Source: Undibacterium sp. KW1 (lineage in GTDB: Bacteria > Pseudomonadota > Gammaproteobacteria > Burkholderiales > Burkholderiaceae_D). From it: a stretch of 64,000 bases of DNA. The DNA lies in NCBI RefSeq assembly GCF_009937955.1, contig NZ_AP018439.1:1736001-1800000 (forward strand), in the 5' to 3' direction. Shown here one piece after another: positions 36,680 through 49,107 of the stretch (positions are counted from its first letter, which is position 1; each line of letters begins with the position of its first letter). Below the pieces are notes generated by a model that did no database searches, was not told the origin of the DNA, and saw only the letters and a program-made list of their open reading frames with translations. The translations under genes were made by a program, and so were the position numbers.

Positions 36680-37120
36680 ATGGCAATCACTGCAAAAACA
36701 AAAAAAGACTTTAAGCATTTTCATGCAATTACTACACGCTGGATGGATAACGATGCTTATGGGCATGTTAATAATGTCGTGTATTACAGCTGGTTTGATA
36801 CTGTCGTCAACGAGTTCCTGATCAGTAACGGTGTCCTGGACATAGAAAACAGCCCGGTCATAGGCCTGGTCATAGAAACCCAGTGCAATTACCTGGCCTC
36901 GGTTGCTTTTCCTGATGTCATAGAAGCAGGCGTCAGCGTCAGCAAGTTAGGTAATTCCAGCGTGCGCTATGAAGTAGGCATTTTCAAGAATGGTGAAGAC
37001 CAGGCTGCCGCTCAGGGACATTTCGTGCACGTTTATGTAGATAGGGAGAATCGCCGCCCTACAGCCATCCCTGGCAACATGCGCCAGCTCTTGCAAACAA
37101 TAGAGGTAACCGGCTCATGA
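36680..37120 (+). CDS. Acyl-CoA thioesterase, 4HBT hotdog family
   Basis: Thioesterase of 146 residues. The catalytic region TRWMDNDAYGHVNNVVYYSW carries the family Asp and the HVNN motif, followed by the long hotdog helix FDTVVNEFL. The start has GGGAGAGG upstream. The ATG of the nitroreductase overlaps the stop by 4 bp, so the two are probably co-expressed. Acyl chain preference is unknown; a link to PHA or fatty-acid metabolism is suggested only by the neighbouring phasin. Confidence 0.9.
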   Translation: MAITAKTKKDFKHFHAITTRWMDNDAYGHVNNVVYYSWFDTVVNEFLISNGVLDIENSPVIGLVIETQCNYLASVAFPDVIEAGVSVSKLGNSSVRYEVGIFKNGEDQAAAQGHFVHVYVDRENRRPTAIPGNMRQLLQTIEVTGS

Positions 37121-37809
37121 TTACGTCAGCAAATCAGCAAGTGGTTGATGAAGCCATCACGTCGCGCCGCTCGATACGTGCATTTTTGCCAACGGCCGTG
37201 GCGCGTGAAGATATACAGGCAATACTTGAGGTTGCTGCCCGCGCACCATCTGGCAGCAATACCCAGCCCTGGAAAGTTTATGTACTGACCGGCTCCCGCC
37301 TGCATGCAGTATCGAATGCCATTCTGGCTGCCCACAATAGTGAGGGGCAGGGGGGGCATGAGCAAGAATACAATTATTATCCGGTGAAATGGATTACTCC
37401 CTACCTGGAGCGTCGCCGCAAGGTAGGCTGGGATCTATATGCCTTGCTGGGCCTGGGGCGTGAAAACAAGATGGGCATGCACGCGCAGCATGGTCGCAAC
37501 TATGCCTTTTTTGATGCGCCGGTGGGCTTCATCTTTACCATAGACCGGGTCATGGAGCAGGGGTCATGGCTGGACTACGGCATGTTCCTGCAAAATATTA
37601 TGATTGCTGCGCGTGGTCGCGGTCTTGACACCTGTCCACAGGCGGCCTTCACTCAATATCACAAGGTAATTGCAGAGCAGCTGCAGCTACCGGCAGATGA
37701 AATGCTGGTATGTGGCATGTCACTGGGTTATGCCGATCACAGCAAAATTGAAAACAATCTGGTGACCGAAAGAGCGAGCCTTGCTGATTTTGTACGGTTT
37801 ATCGAATAA
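37117..37809 (+). CDS. Nitroreductase family protein
   Basis: Flavin-dependent NAD(P)H oxidoreductase of 230 residues. The N-terminal ITSRRSIRAFLP and the FMN-binding ARAPSGSNTQPWKVYV are typical, as are the mid-segment LDYGMFLQNIMIAARGRGLD and TCPQAAF and the late motif CGMSLGYAD. The ATG overlaps the thioesterase stop (ATGA). The substrate is not evident; members reduce nitro compounds, quinones or flavins. Confidence 0.92.
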   Translation: MITSANQQVVDEAITSRRSIRAFLPTAVAREDIQAILEVAARAPSGSNTQPWKVYVLTGSRLHAVSNAILAAHNSEGQGGHEQEYNYYPVKWITPYLERRRKVGWDLYALLGLGRENKMGMHAQHGRNYAFFDAPVGFIFTIDRVMEQGSWLDYGMFLQNIMIAARGRGLDTCPQAAFTQYHKVIAEQLQLPADEMLVCGMSLGYADHSKIENNLVTERASLADFVRFIE

Positions 37810-37991
37810 AGAAGACAATTGATTATTTCTGGAAAGTGAATTGTGAATTTTGTTTAAAAGCCAGAATATTTTTGCAACTTACCCTAAGGCTGCGAATGAA
37901 TAAGCGCAGCTAACTCCTTATTTTCCTTGCGGAATTTCCGAATTTTGCTACACTGCACTATCTTTTTGGCATATCTAATCTGGAGTCATTA

Positions 37992-39038
37992 ATGGTGAAA
38001 TTTGCCCGTAGTGCAGTGGTTTTTGCATTAATCGCACTCTTGCCAGTGGCTAGTGCGCTGGCTGCCAACAACACTCACAAGAATTCTTCCAAGAAACATG
38101 CTGTCCATGGCAAGACGCATGCGGCTCCGCATAAGAAAATTATTATTCATACTGCGTCGGGCAAACTGGTCAAGCGTACCGTCATGGTGCATGGCAAACG
38201 AAAGGTCATTACAGAGCGAGTGGCTCTGGTACGTGAAGTGCCGGACAAGCCCAGCATGGGTGATACCGTCGGCTTGAAAAATACTCAGGACCCTCTGGAA
38301 TTGAAATCAAATGTGGCCTATGTGGTTGATCAGGATAGTTCCAAGGTCTTGTTTGAAAAAAATTCTGACGTTTCCCTGCCTATCGCTTCAATCACCAAAC
38401 TCATGACCAGTCTGGTAGTAGTAGAAGCCCATCAGGACATGGATGAGCAGATAGAAGTGACGAATGATGATATCGACAAGGAAAAAAACACCAGCTCCCG
38501 CTTGAAGATAGGTGCCAAATTATCGCGCTCTGACATGTTGCATATTGCCTTGATGAGTTCAGAAAATCGTGCAGCCTCTGCACTCGGACGCAATTATCCA
38601 GGTGGCTTGCCTGCATTTGTCACTGCGATGAACACCAAAGCGAAGCAGCTGGGCATGACTGATACGCATTATGTGGATTCCAGTGGTCTTTCCAGCCAGA
38701 ACCGCGCCAGCGCACGTGATTTGGTGAAACTGGTCAATGCTGCCTATCAGCACCCTGTAATCAGGCAGTATTCTACCGATTCAAAATACGTCGTTGCGCC
38801 AGGTGGCAAAAATCTCGAATACGGCACGTCCAACAAACTGGTTATCAATCCTGCATGGGAAATCGGTTTGCAAAAAACAGGTTACATTGCCGAAGCTGGC
38901 CGCTGCCTGGTTATGCAAGCGATTATTGAAGGCCGCAATATTGTCATGGTCTTCCTTGACTCCAAGGGCAAATATTCACGTCTGGCAGATGCCGACCGCA
39001 TGAAGAAATGGCTGGAGACGATCAAGCCGCATGTCTGA
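37992..39038 (+). CDS. pbpG: D-alanyl-D-alanine endopeptidase, PBP7 type
   Basis: Periplasmic serine peptidase acting on peptidoglycan cross-links, 348 residues. A signal peptide (FARSAVVFALIALLPVASAL ending ALAA) is followed by an unusually basic Lys/His-rich stretch of about 50 residues. The catalytic motifs of S11 peptidases are all present: SITK with the nucleophile in LPIASITKLMTSL, SSENRAASAL (SxN) and KTGYIAEAGRC. A terminator follows. The basic linker may bind the cell wall or DNA. Confidence 0.93.
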   Translation: MVKFARSAVVFALIALLPVASALAANNTHKNSSKKHAVHGKTHAAPHKKIIIHTASGKLVKRTVMVHGKRKVITERVALVREVPDKPSMGDTVGLKNTQDPLELKSNVAYVVDQDSSKVLFEKNSDVSLPIASITKLMTSLVVVEAHQDMDEQIEVTNDDIDKEKNTSSRLKIGAKLSRSDMLHIALMSSENRAASALGRNYPGGLPAFVTAMNTKAKQLGMTDTHYVDSSGLSSQNRASARDLVKLVNAAYQHPVIRQYSTDSKYVVAPGGKNLEYGTSNKLVINPAWEIGLQKTGYIAEAGRCLVMQAIIEGRNIVMVFLDSKGKYSRLADADRMKKWLETIKPHV

Positions 39039-39092
39039 GCAGTATTCAAAGCATGTCGTAATAAATGTAACACGCAAGAACAAATTCTCACT

Positions 39093-39122
39093 ATACCCGC
39101 CTTAACAGGCGGGTATTTTTTT
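39093..39122 (+). terminator. Rho-independent terminator after pbpG
   Basis: ATACCCGCCT and AGGCGGGTAT form a perfect stem with a 4-nt loop, followed by TTTTTT. Confidence 0.93.
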
Positions 39123-39667
39123 GCCAATAAACATTTAAGTCTGGGCAAAAGCTGAAATCAGCAGGCTTACGAGGCTCTTACGATACTTGATTACAATAAG
39201 TAATTTATTTGATGAATTTTCGGTATTTGCCATCCAGTGAATTTGAGTCCATCGCTTCAGGTACGACCTGATCCCGTGTAAGTAGCTGCATTCCCCCAAA
39301 AATGTGGTGAAACCTTGCCGTCACTTCCCTTTAAGAAATACTCTAAGATGTGCCGACTTGCACTGGTAAGTTTGTTGGGAAAATGTAGCGAATTTGTCTT
39401 GCCGAAACAATTATGGAGTGGCTTTAACTATATTTCACATTCTGTTTTTTATGAAATTAAATATTTAAAGCCTTTTGGGGTATTGTCCTGCATTTTGCCT
39501 ATCTTTTAATCAAGAGAATGTTTCTCAAAGCTAGAGATGGCGAGGATAGAAAACCGTAGTTGGATTTTCCTTCATCAATGTTTCTATATTATTTTAGTAA
39601 AGCAATCGTTTGCTCAATTTTTGAGAGAACTTTATTCACACAGTAGTAGTTTTATTTGCCTCAAATA
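39123..39667. other. 545-bp AT-rich gap with no supported gene
   Basis: The base composition is more AT-rich than the flanking genes. Short open frames (for example 39315-39509) have no ribosome binding site or protein-like features. It probably contains the promoter for the sulfotransferase and giant-protein genes; I cannot pick out a convincing -35/-10 pair. Confidence 0.5.
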
Positions 39668-40515
39668 ATGACGACACCGACATATCACTTTATCTCAGGC
39701 CTGCCACGTTCTGGCTCTACCTTATTGGCTGCTTTGTTACTGCAAAACCCACGCTTTCATGCCGGGATGACCAGCCCTGTCGGTACTTTATATACCAGCA
39801 TGTTGCATCAGTTTGGCGCAGGGACTGAGTTTGGTCCGGTCATTACCAAGGCTGAACGCAAGCGCCTGGTGCGTGGTTTGTTTGATTCTTATTATGCCGA
39901 GCACGCTGACAAGAGTGTGGTATTCGATACCAACCGCATGTGGACAGCCCATTTACCCATGCTGATGGACCAGTTTCCCGGTTCCAAAGTGATTGCCTGT
40001 GTGCGCAATGTCGCCTGGGTCATGGATAGCATAGAACGCAAATACGCGGCTGATCCTTACGAAATCACACGCCTGTTCAATGACGACAATGAACGGGCAA
40101 CAGTCTACAGCCGGGTAGAAACTCTGGCACAGCGCAACCGCATGGTGGGTTACCCCTGGGCGGCCCTGAAGAGTGCCTTTTACAGTGAGCATGCCGGTTC
40201 CATGCTACTCATCGATTATGACTTGCTGGCACAGGCACCACAAAAAGTGCTGCCGCTGATTTATGACTTTATCGGTGCCGAACCATTCGAGCATGACTTC
40301 CAGAATATCCAGTATGACGCGCCAGAATTCGATGCGCCTTTGGGCATGCGTGGCCTGCACAAAGTCAGGCCAGCTGTCAGCTTTCAGGCCCGCGACACCA
40401 TACTACCCCCGATTTGTTTCAGCAATACAGCCAGCTATCGTTCTGGAAAGACACGACCGGTAGCCGTGCCAATGTAATCACCGCCAAATTTGTTCCAAAT
40501 TCTACTGAAAATTGA
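39668..40515 (+). CDS. Sulfotransferase family protein, frameshifted near the C-terminus
   Basis: PAPS-dependent sulfotransferase-like protein. The 5'-phosphosulfate loop is [18 protein letters not shown] at the N-terminus, followed by [15 protein letters not shown] and the 3'-phosphate-binding region [18 protein letters not shown]. As written the frame stops at 40477. A single base added to the C5 run at 40406-40410 instead continues with [19 protein letters not shown] and ANVITAKF to a TGA at 40513-40515, which reads like the conserved family end. Corrected length is about 282 residues. The corrected stop lies 2 bp before the next gene's ATG. Acceptor substrate unknown. Confidence 0.82.
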
Positions 40516-40517
40516 AG

Positions 40518-43500
40518 ATGACACTGATTAAACCCCTGAATCCAGCCACTTCTGAAATCAATTCATCTTCCGGTTCTTCGTCAAGTTTTGCATTTGACCC
40601 TCTACATCCAAGCCAGGCAGATGGTTTGCCGTTTGTCTCCACTGCAGTTGTTGCGCCAGCCGTTTCCGCCATTACGCAAACCCCAGCTGCACCATCCATT
40701 AACCTACCATCCGTTGCAGCCCCTGCACCTGTCGCTGCCGCAACGCCCCGTGAAGTGGTGTTTGTTGATACCACGCTGCAGAACTGGCAAGGCCTGATTG
40801 GCGATCTTAAACCCGGTACGGAAGTCATCACGCTCGATCCGTTAAAAAACGGTGTACAGCAAATGGCCGATGCCTTGCAAGGCAAGGCCGATATCACTGC
40901 TGTCCATATCGTGTCACACGGTGGTGAGGGCTACCTGGTGCTTGGCAATACCATGCTGTCTTCGTATAACCTGACAGACTATCAGTCCAGCCTGGCGACC
41001 ATACAAAAAGCCATGGCACCAGGGGCTGATATTTTGCTGTATGGCTGTGATGTTGCCAAAGGCGATAACGGCACAAGCTTTGTGAATCAGTTGGCTAGAG
41101 CGACAGGTGCAGATGTCGCTGCATCGACCAATGACACGGGTGTACATGGTGATTGGGTGCTGGAATATCATAGTGGCGTGGTAGAGACTACTGCAATAGC
41201 TGCACAACAATATCATTATGACCTCGCGACCATTACTGTTACTAATTTGAACGATAATGGCACAGGCTCGTTACGAGATGCTGTGGTGAACGCGACTGGC
41301 AACGGCGCTGCCGATACTATCGTATTTGATCCAGCCTTGTTTGCCAGTGGTGCTGGCACCATTACCCTGACCAGCGGATCGCTTGAGGTTGGTGGCACCA
41401 GTGATGCGGATGCATTTAGTATTATCGGCCCTGGCAGCAATTTATTGACCATCAGTGGTAACAATAGCTCGCAAATTTTCCGGGCGGATAATTATGCTGC
41501 GGCCAATACTTCAGCATTGAATATTTCAGGTATGACGCTGAGCAATGCCAGCAATACCACAGCAACCGGGTACGCTCTTTCCCGTGGAGGCGGTGCCATT
41601 ATCGTGGCGAGTACCGGTGCCGTGGTCATCGATCATGTAGTCATAAAGAATTCCAGTTCTTCCGGCTATGGCGGCGGCCTTTCTTCTTACGGTAATTACA
41701 ATAGCAGTATTACCGTTAGCAATTCAAGTTTCCAGTCCAACACCACCACTGGCGCTGGTGGCGGCATTCATCTAGCTGCCAAATCGGTCACACTGCTGAA
41801 TAACACTTTTGAAGGCAATACTGCTGTAACCAACGGTGGTGGTGTCGCACTCGGGATCATTGGGGCGGGTAATTTCACGGTCACCAATAACACCTTTTCC
41901 AATAACACCAGTGGCGCAAGCAATGTGGTGGCGGGCAAAGGTGGCGGATTGCAGATTTCGTCCTTCTCTGGAAGTACTGGCAGCATCATCAATAACACCA
42001 TTGTTGGCAATCATTTCATTGGCAAATCAACGGACAATGTAGACCTGGTATCTGCGGATGGTGGGGGCTTGCATGTAGATGGCTCGCCTGGTGTGATTAC
42101 GCTGTCGAACAATCTGATTGCGAACAATACAAGTACCGGCGCAGCTGGCAATAATGGCGCTGATCTTGTCCTGGGGCGCAATCTGACTGTCAATGGTGCA
42201 AATAATATTTTTGGAACCACGGCTGGCACCTACACCGCATCCGGTAGTGGCGGTAATACAATCAATAACCTGACCGGTACCATTTCCACAGTTCCAAGCA
42301 TGGGTACACTGGCCTACAATGGCGGCCCGGTAAAGACTATTTCAATTGCTGGCGGCAGCAGTGCCGTAGGTGCAGGTACAACAAGCGGCGCGCCGACGAC
42401 GGATGCACGTGGATTTAACCGAGGTGGCACAATTGATATTGGCGCCTATGAATCGTCCGATAATGGCAGCTTTAACTTCAGTGGAGTGGTGTCACCGGCA
42501 AATGGCTTCGTTGATGTACCCATCAATTACGACCTGGTGATTGATTTTGGCACAGCAGTCACTGCAGTTGCCAGCAAAAATATTGTCATTTACCGGCAGT
42601 CAGACAATGCAGTACTGGAAACCATCGCTGCAACAGATACGGGCAAGGTTACATTCAGCAGTGGCACCGGTGGCGCCAATAGCAAGGTCACGATTAATCC
42701 TGCCGCTAATTTCCTGGGCAAGACGGGTTACTATGTATTGATAGACAGCGGCTCTTTCCTGGACAGCAGCAACAAGTCGTTTACCGGTATCGCTTCGAGT
42801 TCTAGCTGGGCCTTTACTTCTGCCGGTTTGCCATCCACCATCACTAGTGCCACCTATGACGCCAGTACCGGCATTCTGTCGGTTACTGGAACCAATATGG
42901 CGAACGGCGATACGATTGATGTTTCCAAGCTGTCGCTAACAGGGCAGGGTGGTTCGTATACGCTTACTTCAGCAAATGTAACCACAAGCAGCGCAACTGC
43001 ATTCTCGGTGACCCTGAATGCGGCTGACAAACTCGCAGTGAATGGTGTACTGAACAAAAACGGTACGACGGCGGTTGATACCACTACTTTTAATCTGGCA
43101 GCGGCCGCAGGTTGGGATGCGTCGCAAGGACCATTGGCAGATGCTACAAATGCAGTGACTGTCTCCAACGTCACTGCACCAACGATTACGTCTGCAACTT
43201 ACGACGGTACAACGCATGCCTTCGTCATCACGGGTACCAACCTCGTCAAGACCATTGGTGCAACAAACGATGTGAATATCTCGACGCTGACCATCACTGG
43301 CGAAGGGGTGCAACCCGCACGCTAAGCACTACTGGCAACATCGAAATCAACTCTGACACCAGCTTCACCTTTACCTTGGCTGGTGCCGATATTGTCGCAG
43401 TCGATAACTTGCTCAACAAGAATGGCACATCCTCTGCCAGCAGCGCTACCACCTATAACATCGCTGCTGCCAACAACTGGAACGGTACCGTCACCGGTGG

Positions 43501-46500
43501 CAATATCCAGGATTTAACTGGTAACAGCATTACCGTTTCCAATGCCGCGCCAAGCATATTGAGTTCTACCTACGATGCTGCGACTGGGACGTTGACGGTC
43601 TCTGCCGTCAACATCGCCACCAACGACGTCATAGATGTCACCAAATTAAGTGTGACTGGCGAAGGTGGCTCCTACACGCTGACAGCGGCTACCAGCAATC
43701 CAACGGCGGCCAGTGCCACGTCTTTCATCGTTACGCTGGGTGCTGCCGACAAACTCGCCATCAACGGCATTTTGAACAAGAACGGCACCACTGCTGTTGA
43801 TACCACCACCTTCAACCTGGCTGCCGCTGCTTCCTGGGATCAGACCAGAACTTCCGGTGCCGACTTGACCGGCAATGCAGTGACAGTATCGAATGTCACC
43901 GCACCAACTATTACCTTAGCGACGTACAACGCTTCCAACCACATCTTTAGTGTTACTGGTACCAACCTCGTCAAGACTATCGGTGCCACCACCGATATCA
44001 GTATTTCCAAACTCACGATTACCGGTGAAGGTGGTGCGACCTATACCCTGTCCACGACAGGCAATGTTGAAATCAACTCCCCCACCAGCTTTACCTTTAC
44101 ACTCTCTGGTGCAGATATTGCCGCAGTTAATAACTTACTCAATAAGAATGGTACTTCCTCGGCCGGCACTGCTACCACCTATAACATTGCCGCTGCCGAT
44201 GACTGGAATAGCGTCATCACTGGCGGCAACATCCAGGATTTGACTGGCAACGGCATCAACGTTTCGAATGCACCAGCGAGTATAGTCAGTGCCACCTACA
44301 ATGCCACCAGCGGCGCCCTGAGTGTGTCAGCCCTCAACTTGCAGAATGGAGACATCATTGATGTGCACAAGCTGTCCGTCACAGGCGAGGGGGGCTCCTA
44401 TACCCTCACCAGCAACCTCGTAGTCGCTACCAGTAGCGGCTTTACAGTCACCCTGAACGCCGCCGACAAGCTGGCAGTCAACGGCATATTGAACAACAAC
44501 GGCACCATAGCCGTGGATAACACCACCTTCAACCTGGCTGCTGCTGCCAATTGGGACACTGACTTACCATCGAGTGCCGACCTGACCGGCAATGCCGTGA
44601 CAGTATCGAATGTCACCGCACCAACGATCACCTCAGCGACCTACAACGGTAACACCCACGTCTTCACCGTCACCGGCACCAACCTTGTTAAAACCATCGG
44701 TGCGACCAATGACGTCAACCTGTCCAAGCTCACCATCACTGGTGAAGGCGGTGCGACCTACACCCTGTCCGCCACTGGTAACGTTGAAGTCACTTCTGCC
44801 ACCAGCTTTACCGTCACCCTGACCGGTGCTGATATCGGTGGTGTTGCCGCGCTGTTGAATAAAAATGGTAGCTCTTCGGTCAGTAGTACCACCTACAACA
44901 TCGCCGCTGCCGATGACTGGAACAGCGCCATCACCGGTGGCAACATCCAGGACCTGACTGGCAATGGCATCACCGTTTCCAACGCTGCACCGAGCATCAT
45001 CAGCTCTACCTACGATGCAGCCACAGGTATTCTGAGTGTCACTGCCGTCAATATTGTCGGTGGCGACACCATTGATGTCAGCAAACTCTCACTCGTCGGC
45101 CAGGGTGGCGGTTCTTACACATTAACCACCCCCAACGTCACCGCCAGCAGCAGTACCGCCTTTGCCGTGACCCTCAACGCCGCCGACAAACTCGCCGTCA
45201 ATGGCCTGTTGAACAAGACTGGCACCACGGCCGTTGATGCCACCACCTTCAACCTGGCCGCTGCTGCTTCCTGGGACGCTACCACCACATCGGGTGCCGA
45301 CCTGACCGGCAATGCCGTCACCGTATCGAACGTCGCCGCCCCAACGATCACCTCAGCCACCTACGACGTCAACACCCACGTCCTGACCGTCACCGGCACC
45401 GGCCTCGTCAGTACCCTCGGCGCCACCAATGACATCACTGTCACTGCCCTGACCATCAAAGGCGAAGGCGGTATCGTCCGGACTTTGTCGACCACCGGCA
45501 ATGTCGAAGTCACCTCCGCCACCAGCTTTGCTGTGACACTGGCCGGTGCTGACCAGACTACCGTTGAAGGCCTGTTCAACAAGAATGGCACCACCTCCAC
45601 CGGTGGCACCACCTACAACCTGGCCGCAGCCGATGACTGGGACAGCGTCATTACCGGTGGTGACATTGCCGTCACCACGGCCCCGATTACCGTCTCCAAT
45701 GTCGCAGTGCCGACCATCACCTCCTCGGTCTACAACGCCAGCACCGGTGTACTGACCGTCACAGGTACCGGCCTGACCGGCCTGACAGGGGCGAACAACG
45801 ACATCGTTGCCAACAAATTCAGCCTGCAAGGCGAAGGTGGTGCCAGCTATACCCTCACCACCACCAGCAATGTCGAGATCACCTCCGCCACTTCCTTCAC
45901 AATGACCTTGAGTGCGGCGGACAGGCTGGGTGCCAATCTCATCATGAACAAGAATGGCACCAGCTCCACCAGTGTCAACACGTACAACCTGATCGCCAAC
46001 GAAGACTGGAATGCCGGGGCTGATGCCGCTGTCGTCATTGCTGATCTGACCGGCAATGGCGTGACCGTTACCAATGTGGTGGCACCTACCGTTGCCTCGG
46101 CGACATACAACGTCGGCACGGGCGTGCTGGTCGTTACAGGCAATAACTTCCTGTCCTTGGCAGGAGCCAATAACGACATTACCGCCAACCGTATCCGTTT
46201 CCTGGGCCAGGGTGCCATTAACTACACCCTGACCACTTCCCCGAATATAGACATCACCTCCAACACCAGCTTCACCATGACCATGAGTGTCGCCGACAAG
46301 ACGCAACTGGCACTGAGGCTCAACAAGGATGGCAACTCTTCCACCGACGGCACCACCTACAACATCGGCATGCTGGAAGACTGGAATACCGGTGCCGCTA
46401 CTGCTGTCGTCATCGCTGATCTGTTTGGCAATTTCATTACCGTCACCGGTAACAATGTCGCTCCCGTCATCGGCGGTGTCGTCGCTGGCCAGACCGTGAC

Positions 46501-49087
46501 TGAAACCACCACGGTTTCTCCTTTTACCGGTGTCACCATCACCGATCCTGATGTCGGTGCTTCCGAAACCATCATCATCAGCCTCGATACCGCGGCCAAA
46601 GGCGCCTTTACTGCCGCTTCACTGGCAACCACAGGTTTCTCAACCGCCGATGGTGGTCTGACCTATACCCATGCAGCCGGTACCCCGGCTGCCGTTGAGG
46701 CAGCTATCCGTGGCCTGGTATTCCAGCCAGCGGCGGGCCGTGTCCCTGTGGGCGGCACAGAAACCACGACCTTCACCATCAGTGCCAATGATGGTATTGC
46801 TTCTGCGGTACTCAATAACACCACCACCGTGATTGCGACGGGTGTCAATGCGGCGCCGACCAATATCACGCTGTCAAATGCTGCTGTCCAGCAGGGTTCT
46901 GCTGACAATACCAGTGTTGGTACTTTGACAGCGATTGACCCGAATCCGGGTGATACCGCCAGTTTTACCCTGGTGAGTGGTAATGGGACGAATGACAAGG
47001 ACAACAGTAAATTCACCATCTCGGGCAATACCCTGGTGGCGAAGAACCCTGTGGGCATGACACCGGGCAATTACAGTATCTTTGTGAGAGCCACGGATGC
47101 CATGGGTTCTGCCTATGAAAAGAACTTCATCATCGCCGTTGGTGACAATGTCGCCCCAACCGCGACCGGTATTACCCGCATCCAACCTGAAAACACCAGC
47201 CTGGGCACGATAGACTACAAGGTCACGTTCAGTGAAGCGGTGACGGGCGTGAATGCGGCAGCCTTTGCGCTGGCGACGACGGGGACAGTGGCAGGAACCA
47301 TCAGCAATGTGACCCAGCTTGATCCTTCTACCTACAGCGTCAGGATCACGGGATTGACTGGTGATGGGACACTGGGCCTGAATCTGAAGAATGCCGGTAC
47401 TGGCATTGTGGATACGTCCAGCCTGGCTCTGAATGGTGGCTTTACCGGGCAGTTGTATCAGGTCGATCATACGGCGCCGACGACGGGTATTGGTTCAGTG
47501 CGCCTGTCGAATGATGATGGTGTCAGTGGTACTGACTTCATCACCACCATCAGTGACCAGGCCATTTCCGGCAACCTCACCGCAGGTCTGGCAGTGGGCG
47601 AAACCGTGCAAGTCTCGCTCGACAATGGTGCCAACTGGATCAATGCACTGGCAACCATCGGTGGCACTGGCTGGAGTTTGCCAAACCAACTGCTGAGTGG
47701 CAATAACACGCTCAAAGTCAGGGTGGTAGATCTGGCGGGCAATAGCGGGCCTACCTTCTCGCAGGCGTTCAGCATCAACCCTAATACTGACAATCCTGGC
47801 ACGAGCGGCTCGGATGCGGATGGCGATGGCATCCTGCAGCGGGTAGAAGCAGAAGTGCCCAATTTACTGGGTGCTGGCAATGGCGATGGGAATGGTGACG
47901 GCATACCGGATCAGTCGCAGAAGAATGTCAGTTCGCTGTTGTGGCATAACAATACGGCGGCGAATAACCATTATGTGACGCTGGCGAACAATAACTTCCT
48001 GTCGCAAACCAATGTGAACACCACAGTAGCGCCAGCCACACTACCAGCAGAACTGAGCATGCAGTATGGCATGATCACCACCCAGCTCACTGGCCTGGCT
48101 GCGGGGCAGGAAACCACGATGTCGCTCTATACCGATGCGATGGGCCCGGTGAATGGCTACTGGGTACAGGACAAGGCTGGCACCTGGACGAATATCGCCA
48201 CCAATATTGCAACAGTGAACGGCAAGCTGAAAGTGGACTTCAAGATCACGGACGGTGGCATCTTTGATACTGACGGCAAGGTTGATGGCAAAATCAGCCT
48301 CACTGGTGGCCTGGGCTTTAAAACCACGGTGCCAACCAATCCAAGCACTTCTTTGCCGGGCGACAAGGATGGTGATGGCATCCCGGATGCGATAGAAGCC
48401 AGAGTCGGTACCAAGCTTGATGTCAAGGACAATGATGTCTTGCACCGCTCTGACCTGTTTGCCATGCAGCTTTATCGTGACGTGCTGTTCCGTGAGGCAG
48501 ATACCGCAGGTGTGCAGTACTGGCAGCAGCAAATCGACAGTGGCAAGATGAGCCGTGCCCAGGTGGCGGCGTCGTTCATGGAGTCAGCTGAATTCCAGAG
48601 CGGCATAGGCGGCATCACGCGTCTGTACTTTGGGGCCTTTGACCGTTTGCCTGACCGTGAAGGTCTGGCTTACTGGATGCAGGCGCAAAAGGATGGCATG
48701 AATCTCTCCAAGGTCAGCGCTTCGTTTGTGTCGAGTGCTGAGTTCCAGAAGACTTATGGGGCGCTGGACAATACGGCCTTTGTGGACCGGGTCTATCAGA
48801 ATGTGCTGCACCGTAGTTCAGATGCCGCAGGCAAGGCCTATTGGCTGGGGCAACTGGGTAATGGCCTCTCCAGGGGCGATATGCTGGCGGGCTTTACGGA
48901 ATCGACGGAGTTCAAGGCGAATTCGCAGTCCAAAGTGTCTTTGACGCTGGATTACATCGGTCTCTTGGGGCATGCGCCGGATCAGACAACGTTTGATGCG
49001 CTGCTGGCGCAGTCGGGTACGGATGTGGTCACGCTGATCGGGCAGTTTATTAATTCGCCTGAGTATCTGGCGAGGTTTATGGCTTGA
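40518..49087 (+). CDS. Giant DUF4347/beta-helix/repeat/DUF4214 surface protein, one frameshift
   Basis: Frame one runs 40518-43325 and frame two continues from about 43300 to 49087. Adding one G at the GGGG run 43304-43307 joins them in register within a repeat ([17 protein letters not shown]). The joined protein has about 2,856 residues. Domains in order: no signal peptide; DUF4347 at about 75-235 with [15 protein letters not shown] and [10 protein letters not shown]; a right-handed beta-helix with choice-of-anchor-Q-like end at about 250-650; an SbsA-like Ig domain; ten 115-125-residue repeats; cadherin/Ig-like modules; Ca-binding DADGDGI and DKDGDGIPD segments; and C-terminal DUF4214 repeats ([20 protein letters not shown]). 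Likely exported adhesin or matrix protein. No RTX nonapeptides are visible. Confidence 0.85.
42831..46454 (+). repeat. Ten tandem repeats in the giant protein gene
   Basis: Units begin near 42831, 43176, 43547, 43901, 44269, 44618, 44987, 45338, 45707 and 46082, each opening with a variant of [10 protein letters not shown] or [14 protein letters not shown]. Two alternating types occur: A (about 350 bp, with [20 protein letters not shown]) and B (about 370 bp, with [15 protein letters not shown]), in the order AB four times then two B-like units. Neighbouring units share long near-identical DNA stretches. Confidence 0.85.
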
Positions 49088-49107
49088 ACCTGATTCAGTC
49101 AGTATTC

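Noticed and set aside
39315..39509. 64-codon ORF before the sulfotransferase
   Set aside because: The sequence is AT-rich with no ribosome binding site or family resemblance.
39668..40515. Phase-variable sulfotransferase controlled by the C-run
   Set aside because: A run of five or six C is short for slipped-strand switching, and two other nearby genes show the same short-by-one pattern, so assembly error is simpler.
45353..46306. 317-codon open frame on the minus strand
   Set aside because: It runs antisense to the repeat array of the giant protein; its Gly/Asp/Val-rich repetitive composition mirrors the sense repeats and it has no ribosome binding site.
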